Virus record (IMG/VR): IMGVR_UViG_3300030102_001489
Coordinates: 774-22,076 of that record
Direction: 5' to 3' (one strand)
DNA from: a virus
Length of the DNA: 21,303 bases
Positions 14,110 to 21,303 of this stretch are shown here, one piece after another; position 1 is the stretch's first letter, and every line of letters begins with the position of its first letter. The translations under genes were made by a program, and so were the position numbers. The notes under the pieces are model-generated. The model was not told the DNA's origin. It did not search any database and was given only the letters and a program-made list of their open reading frames with translations.

Positions 14110-14799
14110 TTGTCTTATTTAATATCAAACATACCACAGTTTAAATGCTGGGTAAGAAAAGAATTTACAGCTAATCATCAAAAGTATCATGGTGAATACT
14201 TACATGCGTTAGCTTTTGCCGTGAATACAATTCCAGACAGATCGCTGTCTTTTCAGGTTGTTTTTACAGGCTGTGAAACAGATCTTGAAGATAACACGGA
14301 TGAAAATATACATGGTGGTGCTATGTGGGCACGTATGCCTATACAGGCATTGATAGCGGATGTGCCATTAGAAGAATGGCCTGAGCCTATGGAGGATCAC
14401 TTAGCACAACCCTGGGACTGTTTATCACATCATCATTCAGTGGTTGTTTTAGACCGTGTTAGTTCCTCACCCTGGATATGTAAAATTGACGGAGAGTTTC
14501 ATACGGGTACTTATATGTTTACCGTAGATTACACAGAACATAGTATTGCTGATGATTCTGCACAACATAAACAAAGTCATGTGCTATACTTAACTGACGC
14601 GGGTGAATACACTGGTAATTTTATAGCTTTACCTAACAATAGAGTTAGAGCTACAAATCCAGCTTTATGGCGTGTTGGTGAAGGTCCACCAGACTTTTCT
14701 CCAAGTCAATGGATTCATTCAGCAGAAAAACATGATAGTTATATGGATTCAAATATAACGTTTGACAATCTATATAACCAAGATGATAGGTATAAATAA
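14110..14799 (+). CDS. Conserved phage protein, 229 aa, TTG start
   Basis: The frame opens with TTG, preceded by AAAGGGGG. Family resemblance supports it: the beginning SNIPQFKCWVRKEF followed by a YHGEYLHALAFAV-type segment, a middle with WICKIDGEFHTGTYMFTVDY and an end with FIALPNNRVRATNPALW and PPDFSPSQW are a set of blocks that I recall from uncharacterised proteins of T4-like cyanophages and other marine phages. The composition is soluble and mixed alpha/beta with many Trp and His. No catalytic motif I can defend. It follows the repeat gene by 28 nt and its last base is the first base of the next gene's ATG. Function unknown; it stands between basic proteins and connector genes. Confidence 0.87.
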   Translation: MSYLISNIPQFKCWVRKEFTANHQKYHGEYLHALAFAVNTIPDRSLSFQVVFTGCETDLEDNTDENIHGGAMWARMPIQALIADVPLEEWPEPMEDHLAQPWDCLSHHHSVVVLDRVSSSPWICKIDGEFHTGTYMFTVDYTEHSIADDSAQHKQSHVLYLTDAGEYTGNFIALPNNRVRATNPALWRVGEGPPDFSPSQWIHSAEKHDSYMDSNITFDNLYNQDDRYK

Positions 14800-14924
14800 T
14801 GGCAGAATTAAGCGTAACAGCAAAAAGAAAACTTATTAAAGAGCTGAAAGGTGCTTCAAAGTTACACGCAAAACAAGCTAGACAGATAGAAAGATCTCTT
14901 AAAAAAACTAAGAAGAAAAAATAA
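14799..14924 (+). CDS. Tiny basic protein, 41 aa
   Basis: It is short but framed by 1-nt overlaps with both neighbours (TAATG on each side), which strongly supports that it is translated. The sequence contains LIKELKGASKLHAKQARQIE, then a run of Lys. It is related to residues 5-33 of the protein at 12789 (VIKGLQKASKTHAAQAKTLK): both share ASK-x-HA-x-QA. It probably forms one basic amphipathic helix. Function unknown. Confidence 0.75.
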   Translation: MAELSVTAKRKLIKELKGASKLHAKQARQIERSLKKTKKKK

Positions 14925-15595
14925 TGTCTCTCTCTGGTAGTACAAACTTTGAACCAAATGTTACAGAGTTCATAGAAGAAGCGTATGAACGTTGTGGTGC
15001 AGAATTAAGAACAGGATATGATCTTAAAACAGCCATAAGAAGTGTTAATCTAATGTTAGCTGAATGGGCTAATAGGGGATTAAATCAGTGGACAATTGAA
15101 GAAGCCACACAAACTGTGACTGAAGGCACTACAAGTTATTCACTTAATCCCAATGTTATTGATGTATTAGATGTTGTTCTACGTAGAACAATTAATCAAA
15201 CTCAAACAGATATTAGTATTAACAGAATCAGTAGATCAGAATATCTAAACATACCTAACAAAACCACAAAAGCTAGACCATCACAATTTTTCTTTGATAA
15301 ATTAACAACTCCAGCATTAAAAATATGGCCTGCACCAGAAAATAGTACAGATATATTAGTATTTAATAAACTTGTCAGAATGGATGATGCAGACAAAGGC
15401 ACTAATACCATGGATATGCCATTCAGGTTTTATCCTTGTTTTGTTGCAGGTTTAGCCTATTACTTATCACAAAAAAAGAATCCACAACTTACTCCACAGC
15501 TCAAAGCTCTGTATGAAGAAGAATTTAGACGAGCAGCCGATCAAGATGAAGACAGAGCATCATTTAGAGTAAGACCTGATATAAGGATGAATTGA
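14924..15595 (+). CDS. Head-tail connector/adaptor protein, 223 aa
   Basis: Conserved blocks: helix FIEEAYERCGAE (16-27), RSVNLMLAEWANRGLNQWTI with the M-L-A-E-W segment seen in P22 gp4-like adaptors, a beta-rich middle with ALKIWPAPE, and a C-terminal helix FRFYPCFVAGLAYYLSQK ending in FRVRPDIRMN. Proteins of this pattern sit after the capsid in podovirus-like genomes and are thought to form the ring under the portal (gp4 or tail-tubular-A type). The length fits. Its stop TGA overlaps the ATG of the next gene. I am confident of a neck role, less of which exact ring. Confidence 0.75.
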   Translation: MSLSGSTNFEPNVTEFIEEAYERCGAELRTGYDLKTAIRSVNLMLAEWANRGLNQWTIEEATQTVTEGTTSYSLNPNVIDVLDVVLRRTINQTQTDISINRISRSEYLNIPNKTTKARPSQFFFDKLTTPALKIWPAPENSTDILVFNKLVRMDDADKGTNTMDMPFRFYPCFVAGLAYYLSQKKNPQLTPQLKALYEEEFRRAADQDEDRASFRVRPDIRMN

Positions 15596-15933
15596 TGGCG
15601 TACGCACTTGGCAAGTTTGCAAAAGGTTTATGTGATCGCTGTTCTTTTGAATATAAATTGAGCGAACTTAAAGAAGAGTGGAATGGTGCAAAGGTTTGTC
15701 CTGATTGTTATGAACCAAAACATCCACAGCTTGAACCATTAACTGCAACTGCAGATCCAGAAGCATTATATAGACCAAGACCAAACAATGATCAAGAAGA
15801 GGGAGAAGGCTTTGTTGTTGTGGTGCAGTCTAATATTTTAATACCAGATTATTTAAATCCATCTACTTTACCTACTAACTTTACAATGACTAAGATGACA
15901 GGTAATGTTGGCGAGGTTACAATAGTTACATGA
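15595..15933 (+). CDS. Zinc-ribbon phage structural-module protein, 112 aa
   Basis: I choose the ATG at 15595 over an in-frame TTG three bases upstream because AAGGA at 15583-15587 is spaced 7 nt from it and it overlaps the previous stop as TGATG. Cys13-x2-Cys16 and Cys35-x2-Cys38 form a zinc-ribbon pattern around KLSELKEEWNGAKV, followed by EPKHPQLEP, a block I recall from a small family encoded between adaptor genes in marine phages. The second half is Pro/Glu-rich then beta-like (FVVVVQSNILIPDYL). Zinc binding is seen as a motif only. It may be a minor neck or tail part. It overlaps the next gene by 4 nt. Confidence 0.82.
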   Translation: MAYALGKFAKGLCDRCSFEYKLSELKEEWNGAKVCPDCYEPKHPQLEPLTATADPEALYRPRPNNDQEEGEGFVVVVQSNILIPDYLNPSTLPTNFTMTKMTGNVGEVTIVT

Positions 15934-16604
15934 CCTTATCTGAACTTAAAACACTTATTCAAAACTATGTTGAAAATAGTGAAACTACATTTGTTAATAC
16001 ACTAGATGATTTTATAAAAAATGCAGAAGAAAGAATATTTGAACTAATACAGTTTGATTTTTTTCGCAAAAATGTTACGGGTAATCTTACAACTGGCAAT
16101 ACATACCTTACGGCTCCGACAGATTTTCAAATGAGTTTTTCACTTGCCGTCATTGATGGTAATGGTGACTATAAATATTTAGATAAAAAACATCCGACAT
16201 TCATGCGTGAGTTTAGTGTTGATCCGACAGATACTAGTGCAAGAGGACAACCTTTATACTACGCAGATTTTGATAAAGAGTTATCAACAGCTAGTGATAA
16301 TGGTTCTACTTTAATTGTAAGCCCTGTACCAGATGCAGATTATAATGTTGAACTGCATTATTTATTTAAACCTAATTCTTTAGTCACTGATACCACAGGC
16401 ACATGGATTTCTAATAATGCTAGAAATGCTTTATTGTATGGATCTTTAGTAGAAGCAAACATATTTTTAAAAGGTGAAAGCGATATGCAACAGCAGTACG
16501 AGCAACGCTTTTTACTAGAAATAACAAGGCTTAAAAACCTTGCTGAAGCTCGCGGAAGGAGAGATGAATATCGATATGACTCTTTGAGGACTACGGTATC
16601 TTAA
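15930..16604 (+). CDS. Second adaptor (tail tubular A/gp4-like) protein, 224 aa
   Basis: Starts in an ATGA overlap. It begins with a helical bundle (LKTLIQNYVENSETTF, DDFIKNAEERIFELIQFDFF), then a beta-domain (NLTTGNTYLTAPTDF, STLIVSPVPDADYNVELHY) and ends in helices with ARNALLYGSLVEANIFLKGE and LAEARGRRDEYRYDSLRT. This alpha-beta-alpha plan and the ending are familiar from phage adaptor proteins of the tail-tubular-A type, which join portal and tail. It shares overall plan, not close identity, with the 14924 product, so the window may encode two stacked rings. Confidence 0.75.
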   Translation: MTLSELKTLIQNYVENSETTFVNTLDDFIKNAEERIFELIQFDFFRKNVTGNLTTGNTYLTAPTDFQMSFSLAVIDGNGDYKYLDKKHPTFMREFSVDPTDTSARGQPLYYADFDKELSTASDNGSTLIVSPVPDADYNVELHYLFKPNSLVTDTTGTWISNNARNALLYGSLVEANIFLKGESDMQQQYEQRFLLEITRLKNLAEARGRRDEYRYDSLRTTVS

Positions 16605-16609
16605 AATAA

Positions 16610-17341
16610 ATGAAACAAACAGAAAGTCTTAAAGGCAAAACAGTTGCCATAGTTGGTATGGGTAAAAGCTGGTTTGATTATAATTTAGCAAAATCGCATG
16701 GCGTACACTTTGATGAGGTATGGGCTATAAATGGTGTAGCATCAGTAATATACCATGATAGAGTATTTATGATGGATCCCGCATCAAGATTTTTAGATAC
16801 AGATGATGCAGGAGGTCAGACTGAAAGTATGACAGAAATGCTCCAGAAGCATGAGGGTCCGATATATACATGTGAATTAGATGATCGTTGCCCTGGTCTT
16901 GTCGAATATCCTTTAGAGGAAGTAGTACAATATTCTAATTGCCATTATCTTAATAATACAGTCGCATATGCTGTTGCGTTTGCATATTGGAATGAAGTAG
17001 CTAATCTTAAAATGTTTGGTGTAGATTTTAGTTACAAAGGTAATTTACATTTTGCAGAGTCTGGTAGAGCATGTGTTGAATTTTGGCTAAGTAAATGTAT
17101 ATCAGCAGGTATGCAAGTTGAAGTAGCACATACCTCTAGTTTATTAGATACAGATGTACCAGCAGAACAGAAACTTTATGGTTACCATAGGCTAGAAAAT
17201 CCTTACATAATTTTGGTTGGAGAAGATGGTATCAAACTAGAAAGAATTAGTAATCTAGATATTGTTGAACATAGACAACAGCCAACACTAATAGATCGAA
17301 ATGACTCACATTTAAAACCACCAGAGCCAAAAAAATGGTAG
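16610..17341 (+). CDS. Conserved Rossmann-like phage protein, possible glycosyltransferase fold
   Basis: The 243-aa product begins with a beta-Gly-x-Gly turn, KTVAIVGMGKSWFDYN (10-25), then DEVWAING, VFMMDPASRFLDTDDAGGQT (52-71), YTCELDDRCPGLVEYPLEEV, YLNNTVAYAVAFA (113-125), NLKMFGVDFSYKGNLHFAES (132-151) and EVAHTSSLLDTDVP (171-184). I know this as a strongly conserved family of marine phages without assigned function. The order of elements (a G-x-G-x-S opening, a segment with a D-P-S-like end, an N-N-T-x-A-x-A-x-A helix and a G-x-D strand) loosely parallels the DUF115 and GT42 sialyltransferase-like fold; this is my inference and no catalytic residue is proven. It sits between neck and fibre genes and overlaps the next start. 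Confidence 0.85.
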   Translation: MKQTESLKGKTVAIVGMGKSWFDYNLAKSHGVHFDEVWAINGVASVIYHDRVFMMDPASRFLDTDDAGGQTESMTEMLQKHEGPIYTCELDDRCPGLVEYPLEEVVQYSNCHYLNNTVAYAVAFAYWNEVANLKMFGVDFSYKGNLHFAESGRACVEFWLSKCISAGMQVEVAHTSSLLDTDVPAEQKLYGYHRLENPYIILVGEDGIKLERISNLDIVEHRQQPTLIDRNDSHLKPPEPKKW

Positions 17342-17634
17342 ATGAAATTACACCAGCAGGTATGCCTGGATTAGGTCTTATAGAGGCCAAAACAAGTAAT
17401 TATGGTGGACATCCTCCAGAGTTTTGGGCAGAAAGACTTACAGAAAAAATAGTTAGCACTAGCAATAGTGAAGATCCATATATAAAAGAACAAGCTGTAG
17501 CTTATAGAGATGCTATTTACCAAGTTTGTTTGATTTATATAAAAAATGCTATAAAATCTTATAAAGCTACTTTGATACAAGACTTTGCAAAGTCTGGTGA
17601 TACGGAGTTAGCAGATATAATTAAAAGGATTTAA
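17335..17634 (+). CDS. Small conserved helical protein, 99 aa
   Basis: The ATG lies inside the end of the previous gene (7-nt overlap). Pattern: a Gly/Pro-rich start (GMPGLGLIEAKTSNYGGHPP), then FWAERLTEKI and long helices (YIKEQAVAYRDAIYQVCLIY, KATLIQDFAKSGDTELADII). The GGHPPEFWAERL block is one I recall from phage proteins of unknown function near fibre genes. No catalytic motif is apparent. It may be a chaperone or a minor tail component; location is the only support. Confidence 0.82.
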   Translation: MVDEITPAGMPGLGLIEAKTSNYGGHPPEFWAERLTEKIVSTSNSEDPYIKEQAVAYRDAIYQVCLIYIKNAIKSYKATLIQDFAKSGDTELADIIKRI

Positions 17635-17635
17635 T

Positions 17636-18064
17636 ATGGCTATTTCATCAACATTAACCACAAGTTTTAAGAAAGAACTTCTTGAAGCAGTGCATAACTT
17701 CAAAAACTCAGGCGGAGATACTTTTAAACTAGCTCTATATACAAGCTCAGCTACTTTAGGTGCTACCACTACAGCTTTTACTACAACAGGACAAGCTAGT
17801 GGTACTAACTACACATCTGGCGGTAGTAATTTAACAAGAGTAGATCCTACTTCAAGTGGCACGACAGGTTTTACTGATTTTGCTGATTTAACTTTTGGTA
17901 CAGCTACAATTACTGCTAGAGGTTGTATGATTTACAACTCTACTGATAGTAATAAATCTGTAGCTACGATCGACTTTGGTGGTGATAAAACATCAACTGC
18001 AGGAGATTTTACAATAGTTTTTCCAGCTGCAGCAGCAAGTACGGCTATTATAAGAATAGCTTAG
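17636..18064 (+). CDS. Conserved virion protein, 142 aa, beta-rich
   Basis: Preceded by AAAAGGA with 6-nt spacing. Composition is Thr/Ser/Gly/Ala-rich with few charges. Blocks FKLALYTSSATLGATTTAF, GTNYTSGGSNLTRV, FADLTFGTATITARGCMIYN, ATIDFGGDKTSTAGDFTIVF and the hydrophobic end AAAASTAIIRIA are those of a widespread family of small phage structural proteins placed beside fibre genes; I am not aware of a proven function. Probably part of the tail tip or fibre base. Confidence 0.83.
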   Translation: MAISSTLTTSFKKELLEAVHNFKNSGGDTFKLALYTSSATLGATTTAFTTTGQASGTNYTSGGSNLTRVDPTSSGTTGFTDFADLTFGTATITARGCMIYNSTDSNKSVATIDFGGDKTSTAGDFTIVFPAAAASTAIIRIA

Positions 18065-18075
18065 TCTAGCCTAAT

Positions 18076-18837
18076 ATGGCTAATATAACTGGTTGGGGTC
18101 GAGGCACCTGGGGTGAAGGTGCTTGGGGCGAACCCGTACCAGTTACTCTTACAGGTTTAGCAGCTACAAGTGCATTAGGCACTGTTTCTATTGTAGCTAA
18201 AGCTAACGTAACTCCATCATCACAAGTTGGCACTTCAGCGGTAGGTACACTTACTTTCGATTGTGAGTCTAATGTTAGTCCAAGTGGAGTATCTGCTACT
18301 TCAGCTCTTGGAACTCTCACAGTAGTAGCAAAAGCTAATGTCACACCATCTTCACAAGTAGGCACAAGTGCCGTAGGATCTCTTACAATTGTTGCTAAAG
18401 CAAATGTAACACCCAGTTCACAAGTAGGTACAACCGCAGTTGGTGGGGTTGGCGTAAACGGTGATGCAGTTGCAAACGCTCCTAGTGCTGTGGCCACACT
18501 TGGTAGTGTAAGCGTAGATGTTGATGGAGAAGCAAATGTAGTGATTTCAGGCCTTTCGGCAACATCCTCCGTTGGATCTGTAACCGTACATCACAACGCT
18601 AAATTTAATATTGATGGTAATTCTGCATCTGGAAATGTTGGATCTATAACAACAATATCCAAAGCCACTGTTACTTTAACAGGTGTGTCTTGTGCTGGTG
18701 AAGTTGGTGGGGTATTAGTTTGGTCGCTAATAGATGATACACAAACAAAAAATTATGCTAATATAAATACTGACCAAAGTTCATCCTTTGCTGAAATTAA
18801 TGAAACACAAACTCCAAATTGGGAAGAGGTAGCATAA
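18076..18837 (+). CDS. Fibre-like protein of 22-aa beta repeats, 253 aa
   Basis: The N-terminus GWGRGTWGEGAWGEPVPV is Trp/Gly-rich, a start I recall from marine phage fibre proteins. Residues 21-217 are about nine imperfect units of roughly 22 aa with consensus ANVTPSSQVGTSAVGTLTIV, giving a regular beta structure. The C-terminus holds three eleven-residue units (DDTQTKNYANI, NTDQSSSFAEI, NETQTPNWEEV) that end the protein. This architecture fits a fibrous virion protein; adhesion to the host surface is inferred. No strong ribosome site; the gene begins 11 nt after the previous stop. Confidence 0.82.
   Translation: MANITGWGRGTWGEGAWGEPVPVTLTGLAATSALGTVSIVAKANVTPSSQVGTSAVGTLTFDCESNVSPSGVSATSALGTLTVVAKANVTPSSQVGTSAVGSLTIVAKANVTPSSQVGTTAVGGVGVNGDAVANAPSAVATLGSVSVDVDGEANVVISGLSATSSVGSVTVHHNAKFNIDGNSASGNVGSITTISKATVTLTGVSCAGEVGGVLVWSLIDDTQTKNYANINTDQSSSFAEINETQTPNWEEVA
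18136..18726 (+). repeat. 66-bp coding repeat, about nine units
   Basis: The 22-aa repeat region of the fibre-like gene. Three central units (residues 43-60, 87-104 and 109-126) encode almost the same peptide NVTPSSQVGTSAVG but use different codons throughout. Confidence 0.85.
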
Positions 18838-18840
18838 AAT

Positions 18841-21168
18841 ATGGCAACTTATGTAAATAATTTACGATTAAAAGAAATCGCAACTGGTGATGAGTCAGGT
18901 ACTTGGGGTACATCTACCAATACTAACCTTGAATTAATCGGAGAGGCTTTAGGAATAGGCACTGAAGCTATTACTACTAATGCTAACACTCACACAACTA
19001 CTGTTGCAGACGGAAGCTCTGATGCAGGTAGAGCTATATATTTAAAGTACACAGGTGCTTTAGACTCTGATTGCACGATAACCATTGGTCCAAACACCAT
19101 GAAAAGAGTGCACATTATAGAAAATGCTACTACTGATTCAGGCAGTAGCGGACCTTATAATATCATTATCTCTCAAGGCTCAGGCTCAAATGTAACAATA
19201 GCAAACGGAAAAGTAGCAGTAGTTCAGTTAGATGGAGCAGGTTCAGGTGCAGCCGTATTAGATGCTTTTACAGATTTACAAGTCACAGATAGCTTATCTG
19301 TAAATGGCACAACTTTAACAATAGGTGACGCTACTGCTGAAGATACTAAACTTGTTTTTGATGGTAACGCACAAGATTTTTATATTGGATTAGATGATTC
19401 AGCAGACGATTTAGTGATTGGTTTGGGATCAACAGTTGGCACAACACCAATCATTTCTCTTACTGAAGCTGGGGCCGTAAATTTAAAAAATGTAGGCACA
19501 GGAGACGATAATCCTATGTCTCTTACTCTACAAACATCTGAAACAGATATAGCAGCAGATGATGTACTAGGAAAAATATCTTTTCAAGCACCAGACGAGG
19601 GTACAGGAACAGATGCAATTTTAGTAGCAGCAGCTATACAGGCTATTTCAGAAGGTGATTTTAGTGCTTCTAGTAATGCTACTAGCTTGGCTTTTATGAC
19701 AGGGGCAAGCGAAGCGGCAACTACGAAAATGACTGTTACATCAGCAGGAAATGTTGGGATTGGTGAAACAACGGTAGACTCAAAACTTGAAATCAAACAA
19801 GGTTCTGCAAACTGGTATGAGGGCATAAGAATAAATAGGTCTAGCAATACTACACAATTTGGTACATTTTCTAATAATAGTGGTGCAACATTTATAGGTG
19901 CTGCTGATACTGCAGGTGGTAGTAATAACGCAATATTGTTTGGTAACTCTACAGATGGTACTACATTCACAGAAAGGATGCGTATAGGCTCTTCGGGTGG
20001 AATTGCAATAGGTCAATCATCATTAACAGGTGGAAATACATTAGTTGACATACATGGTTCAGGATCAGGAGTAGGTGCAAACATAGCATTTGCCAATGAC
20101 CATAATACAAATTTGTTTTTTGTTGGTATTGAGGGTAATACAACAGGCGATGCTATGATTTATCAAACAAAAGACGCCGATATAAACTTTTATACTAATA
20201 ATACTTTTAGAGCAAAAATAGACAATTCTGGTAACCTTGGACTTGGCACGACTAGTCCTAGTGCAGCCTTAGATATTTTAGGCACTACATCAGATCAATT
20301 AAGATTGAGAACAGCAGGGTCAGAAGAATACAAAATAGGTAGAAATGCATCAACTGGTCTTTTAGATTTTAGTGGAACACAAAGTGGTTTTACAGGATAT
20401 ACCTTTGGTGGCGTTGATGGTGAGCACATGCGTATTAATAGTTCAGGAAATGTTGGAATCGGTACAGATACACCGACAACTTATAGTTTATCTGGAACAC
20501 ATGTAGAATTATTAGCAAGCACTGCTAATCATTATTCATTTTTGCATGTTAATACTAATAGTGTTAAATCATTTCTTGCTACAAATGATTCTGCTGGTTT
20601 GACTGCATTATTTACTTTTTCTTCTCATCCTTTAACTTTTGGTACAGCTAACTCTGAAAAAATGAGAATAGATACTTCAGGTAATATTTTAGTAGGTGTA
20701 AGTTCAGGAAGAACAGGAGGTCAAATATTTGGAAATGCCACACCATCTAATCCATTTTTAGAAACACAAAACTCCACAGCTGGGGCAACTCACTTTTTTT
20801 CATTACATAGAAATTCCGCAGGAACAGAAATTGGTTTTATAAAAATATCAAATACAGGTACTACTTACGATACTGGTTCTGATTACAGATTAAAAGAAAA
20901 TATAGAACCAATACAAAATGGTTTAGAAAGACTTAATGAACTTAAGCCAGTTAAATTTAATTGGAAAGAAGATGGTACATCTAGCGAAGGTTTTATAGCT
21001 CACGAAGTTCAAGAAATATTTCCTGATGCAGTAGCAGGTGAAAAAGATGGTGAAATGATGCAAGGCATGGATTATGGAAGAATTACACCATTATTAGTAA
21101 AAGCTATACAAGAACAACAAACAATAATTGATGATTTAAAAACTAGAATAGAAGCCTTAGAAGGCTAG
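18841..21168 (+). CDS. Tail fibre with C-terminal S74 self-cleaving chaperone
   Basis: A 775-aa trimeric fibre precursor that would contact the host receptor. Residues 1-150 (beginning MATYVNNLRLKEIATGDESG, then WGTSTNTNLELIGEAL) are a conserved anchor domain I know from many marine phage fibres. The shaft carries recurring turns of the form M-[R]-I-x-x-S-G-N-[V/L]-G-[I/L]-G-T near residues 303, 464, 536 and 614, typical of beta-helical fibres. Residues 680-775 are the Peptidase S74 intramolecular chaperone, SDYRLKENIEPI to the coiled-coil end. Ser680 and Lys685 are the expected catalytic dyad, and cleavage before Ser680 would release the last 96 residues after trimer folding. Receptor specificity cannot be read from the sequence. 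Confidence 0.93.
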   Translation: MATYVNNLRLKEIATGDESGTWGTSTNTNLELIGEALGIGTEAITTNANTHTTTVADGSSDAGRAIYLKYTGALDSDCTITIGPNTMKRVHIIENATTDSGSSGPYNIIISQGSGSNVTIANGKVAVVQLDGAGSGAAVLDAFTDLQVTDSLSVNGTTLTIGDATAEDTKLVFDGNAQDFYIGLDDSADDLVIGLGSTVGTTPIISLTEAGAVNLKNVGTGDDNPMSLTLQTSETDIAADDVLGKISFQAPDEGTGTDAILVAAAIQAISEGDFSASSNATSLAFMTGASEAATTKMTVTSAGNVGIGETTVDSKLEIKQGSANWYEGIRINRSSNTTQFGTFSNNSGATFIGAADTAGGSNNAILFGNSTDGTTFTERMRIGSSGGIAIGQSSLTGGNTLVDIHGSGSGVGANIAFANDHNTNLFFVGIEGNTTGDAMIYQTKDADINFYTNNTFRAKIDNSGNLGLGTTSPSAALDILGTTSDQLRLRTAGSEEYKIGRNASTGLLDFSGTQSGFTGYTFGGVDGEHMRINSSGNVGIGTDTPTTYSLSGTHVELLASTANHYSFLHVNTNSVKSFLATNDSAGLTALFTFSSHPLTFGTANSEKMRIDTSGNILVGVSSGRTGGQIFGNATPSNPFLETQNSTAGATHFFSLHRNSAGTEIGFIKISNTGTTYDTGSDYRLKENIEPIQNGLERLNELKPVKFNWKEDGTSSEGFIAHEVQEIFPDAVAGEKDGEMMQGMDYGRITPLLVKAIQEQQTIIDDLKTRIEALEG
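20878..21165 (+). other. S74 intramolecular chaperone domain and cleavage site
   Basis: Codons 680-775 of the fibre gene. The predicted cut is between Gly679 and Ser680 (YDTG/SDYRLK). Ser and Lys of the S-D-x-R-L-K motif are both present, so self-cleavage is expected. The end (AIQEQQTIIDDLKTRIEAL) is a trimeric coiled coil. Confidence 0.88.
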
Positions 21169-21178
21169 GAGAATAAAT

Positions 21179-21303
21179 ATGGCAATATCTTACGAATGGG
21201 ATTGTAAAACTTGTGATACATACCCAACAAAAAGCGGTAAATCAAATGTAGTTTATAATGTGCATTGGAGGCTGACGGCTACTGATGGAACTAATAAAGA
21301 CAG
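21179..21303 (+). CDS. Start of a small phage protein (cut by window end)
   Basis: An ATG with AGGAG at 21167-21171 (7-nt spacing) opens a frame to the window edge. The first 41 residues include MAISYEWDCKTCDTYPTKSG and SNVVYNVHWRLTATDGTN. A VVYxVHWRL segment followed by DG occurs in small proteins placed after phage fibres; the family is uncharacterised. Two Cys (C-x2-C) near the start may be metal-binding. Confidence 0.75.
   Translation, partial: MAISYEWDCKTCDTYPTKSGKSNVVYNVHWRLTATDGTNKD

Noticed and set aside
15592-15594. TTG start of the zinc-ribbon gene
   Set aside because: The adjacent ATG at 15595 has better spacing to AAGGA and overlaps the previous stop.
16655-16669. P-loop (Walker A) in the 16610 protein from VGMGKS
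   Set aside because: The required Gly four residues before GKS is Ala13; it fits a Rossmann G-x-G turn better.
18066-18497. 143-aa minus-strand frame opposite the repeat fibre gene
   Set aside because: Mirrors the 66-bp repeat and has Ala/Val/Pro-rich artificial composition.
1-21303. tRNA genes, integrase, repressor, tape-measure or tail sheath genes
   Set aside because: None found on reading both strands; almost every base is in a plus-strand gene, and no tail-tube or tape-measure-sized gene is present.

Overview
The window is a 21.3-kb stretch of a tailed double-stranded DNA phage genome that is AT-rich by eye. All 32 genes are on the + strand and are packed almost without gaps, with many 1-nt TAATG and 4-nt ATGA start/stop overlaps. 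The gene families (P22-like portal, a decoration/capsid pair, small Lys-rich proteins, a fibre with an S74 chaperone) recall uncultured marine phages known from ocean metagenomes. A low-GC marine bacterial host is an inference from composition and family recall only. No integrase, repressor, replication gene, tRNA, IS element or CRISPR array is visible; this is the late (virion) region.

Layout. 1-3066: the end of a small gene, then two large unrecognised proteins (302 and 673 aa) that could be virion-internal or ejection proteins. 3063-6997: terminase large subunit and portal. 7037-7939: two small unknown proteins and a GroES-like co-chaperonin. 7949-10891: scaffold, a conserved capsid-module protein, a putative decoration protein and the HK97-fold major capsid protein. 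10892-11063 is the longest gap (172 nt); it holds a strong terminator with a UUCG tetraloop, a possible promoter and a leader hairpin. 11064-12194: a predicted beta-sandwich protein and a second conserved virion protein. 12199-14081: six consecutive small, mostly very basic proteins, including one with no acidic residue, one with an EF-hand loop, one with an AT-hook and one made of ten-residue KYMAKGGKAS repeats. 14110-16604: a conserved protein with a TTG start, a tiny basic protein and connector/adaptor proteins around a zinc-ribbon protein. 16610-17634: a Rossmann-like protein with faint glycosyltransferase resemblance and a small helical protein. 17636-21168: virion and fibre proteins, ending with a fibre that carries an S74 self-cleaving chaperone. 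21179-end: the start of one more gene.

How it fits together: portal, scaffold and capsid protein would build the procapsid, helped by the phage co-chaperonin; terminase fills it with DNA; adaptors close the neck; fibres bind the host. No tape-measure, sheath or tube gene is seen and fibres follow the connectors within 2 kb, which fits a short-tailed (podovirus-like) particle, although genes outside the window could change this. The least explained part is the cluster of basic proteins. Its members share short Gly-Gly peptide motifs, two share a C-terminal tag, and one contains repeats whose protein sequence is constant while every DNA copy differs.

There is no gene-free stretch longer than 300 bases.
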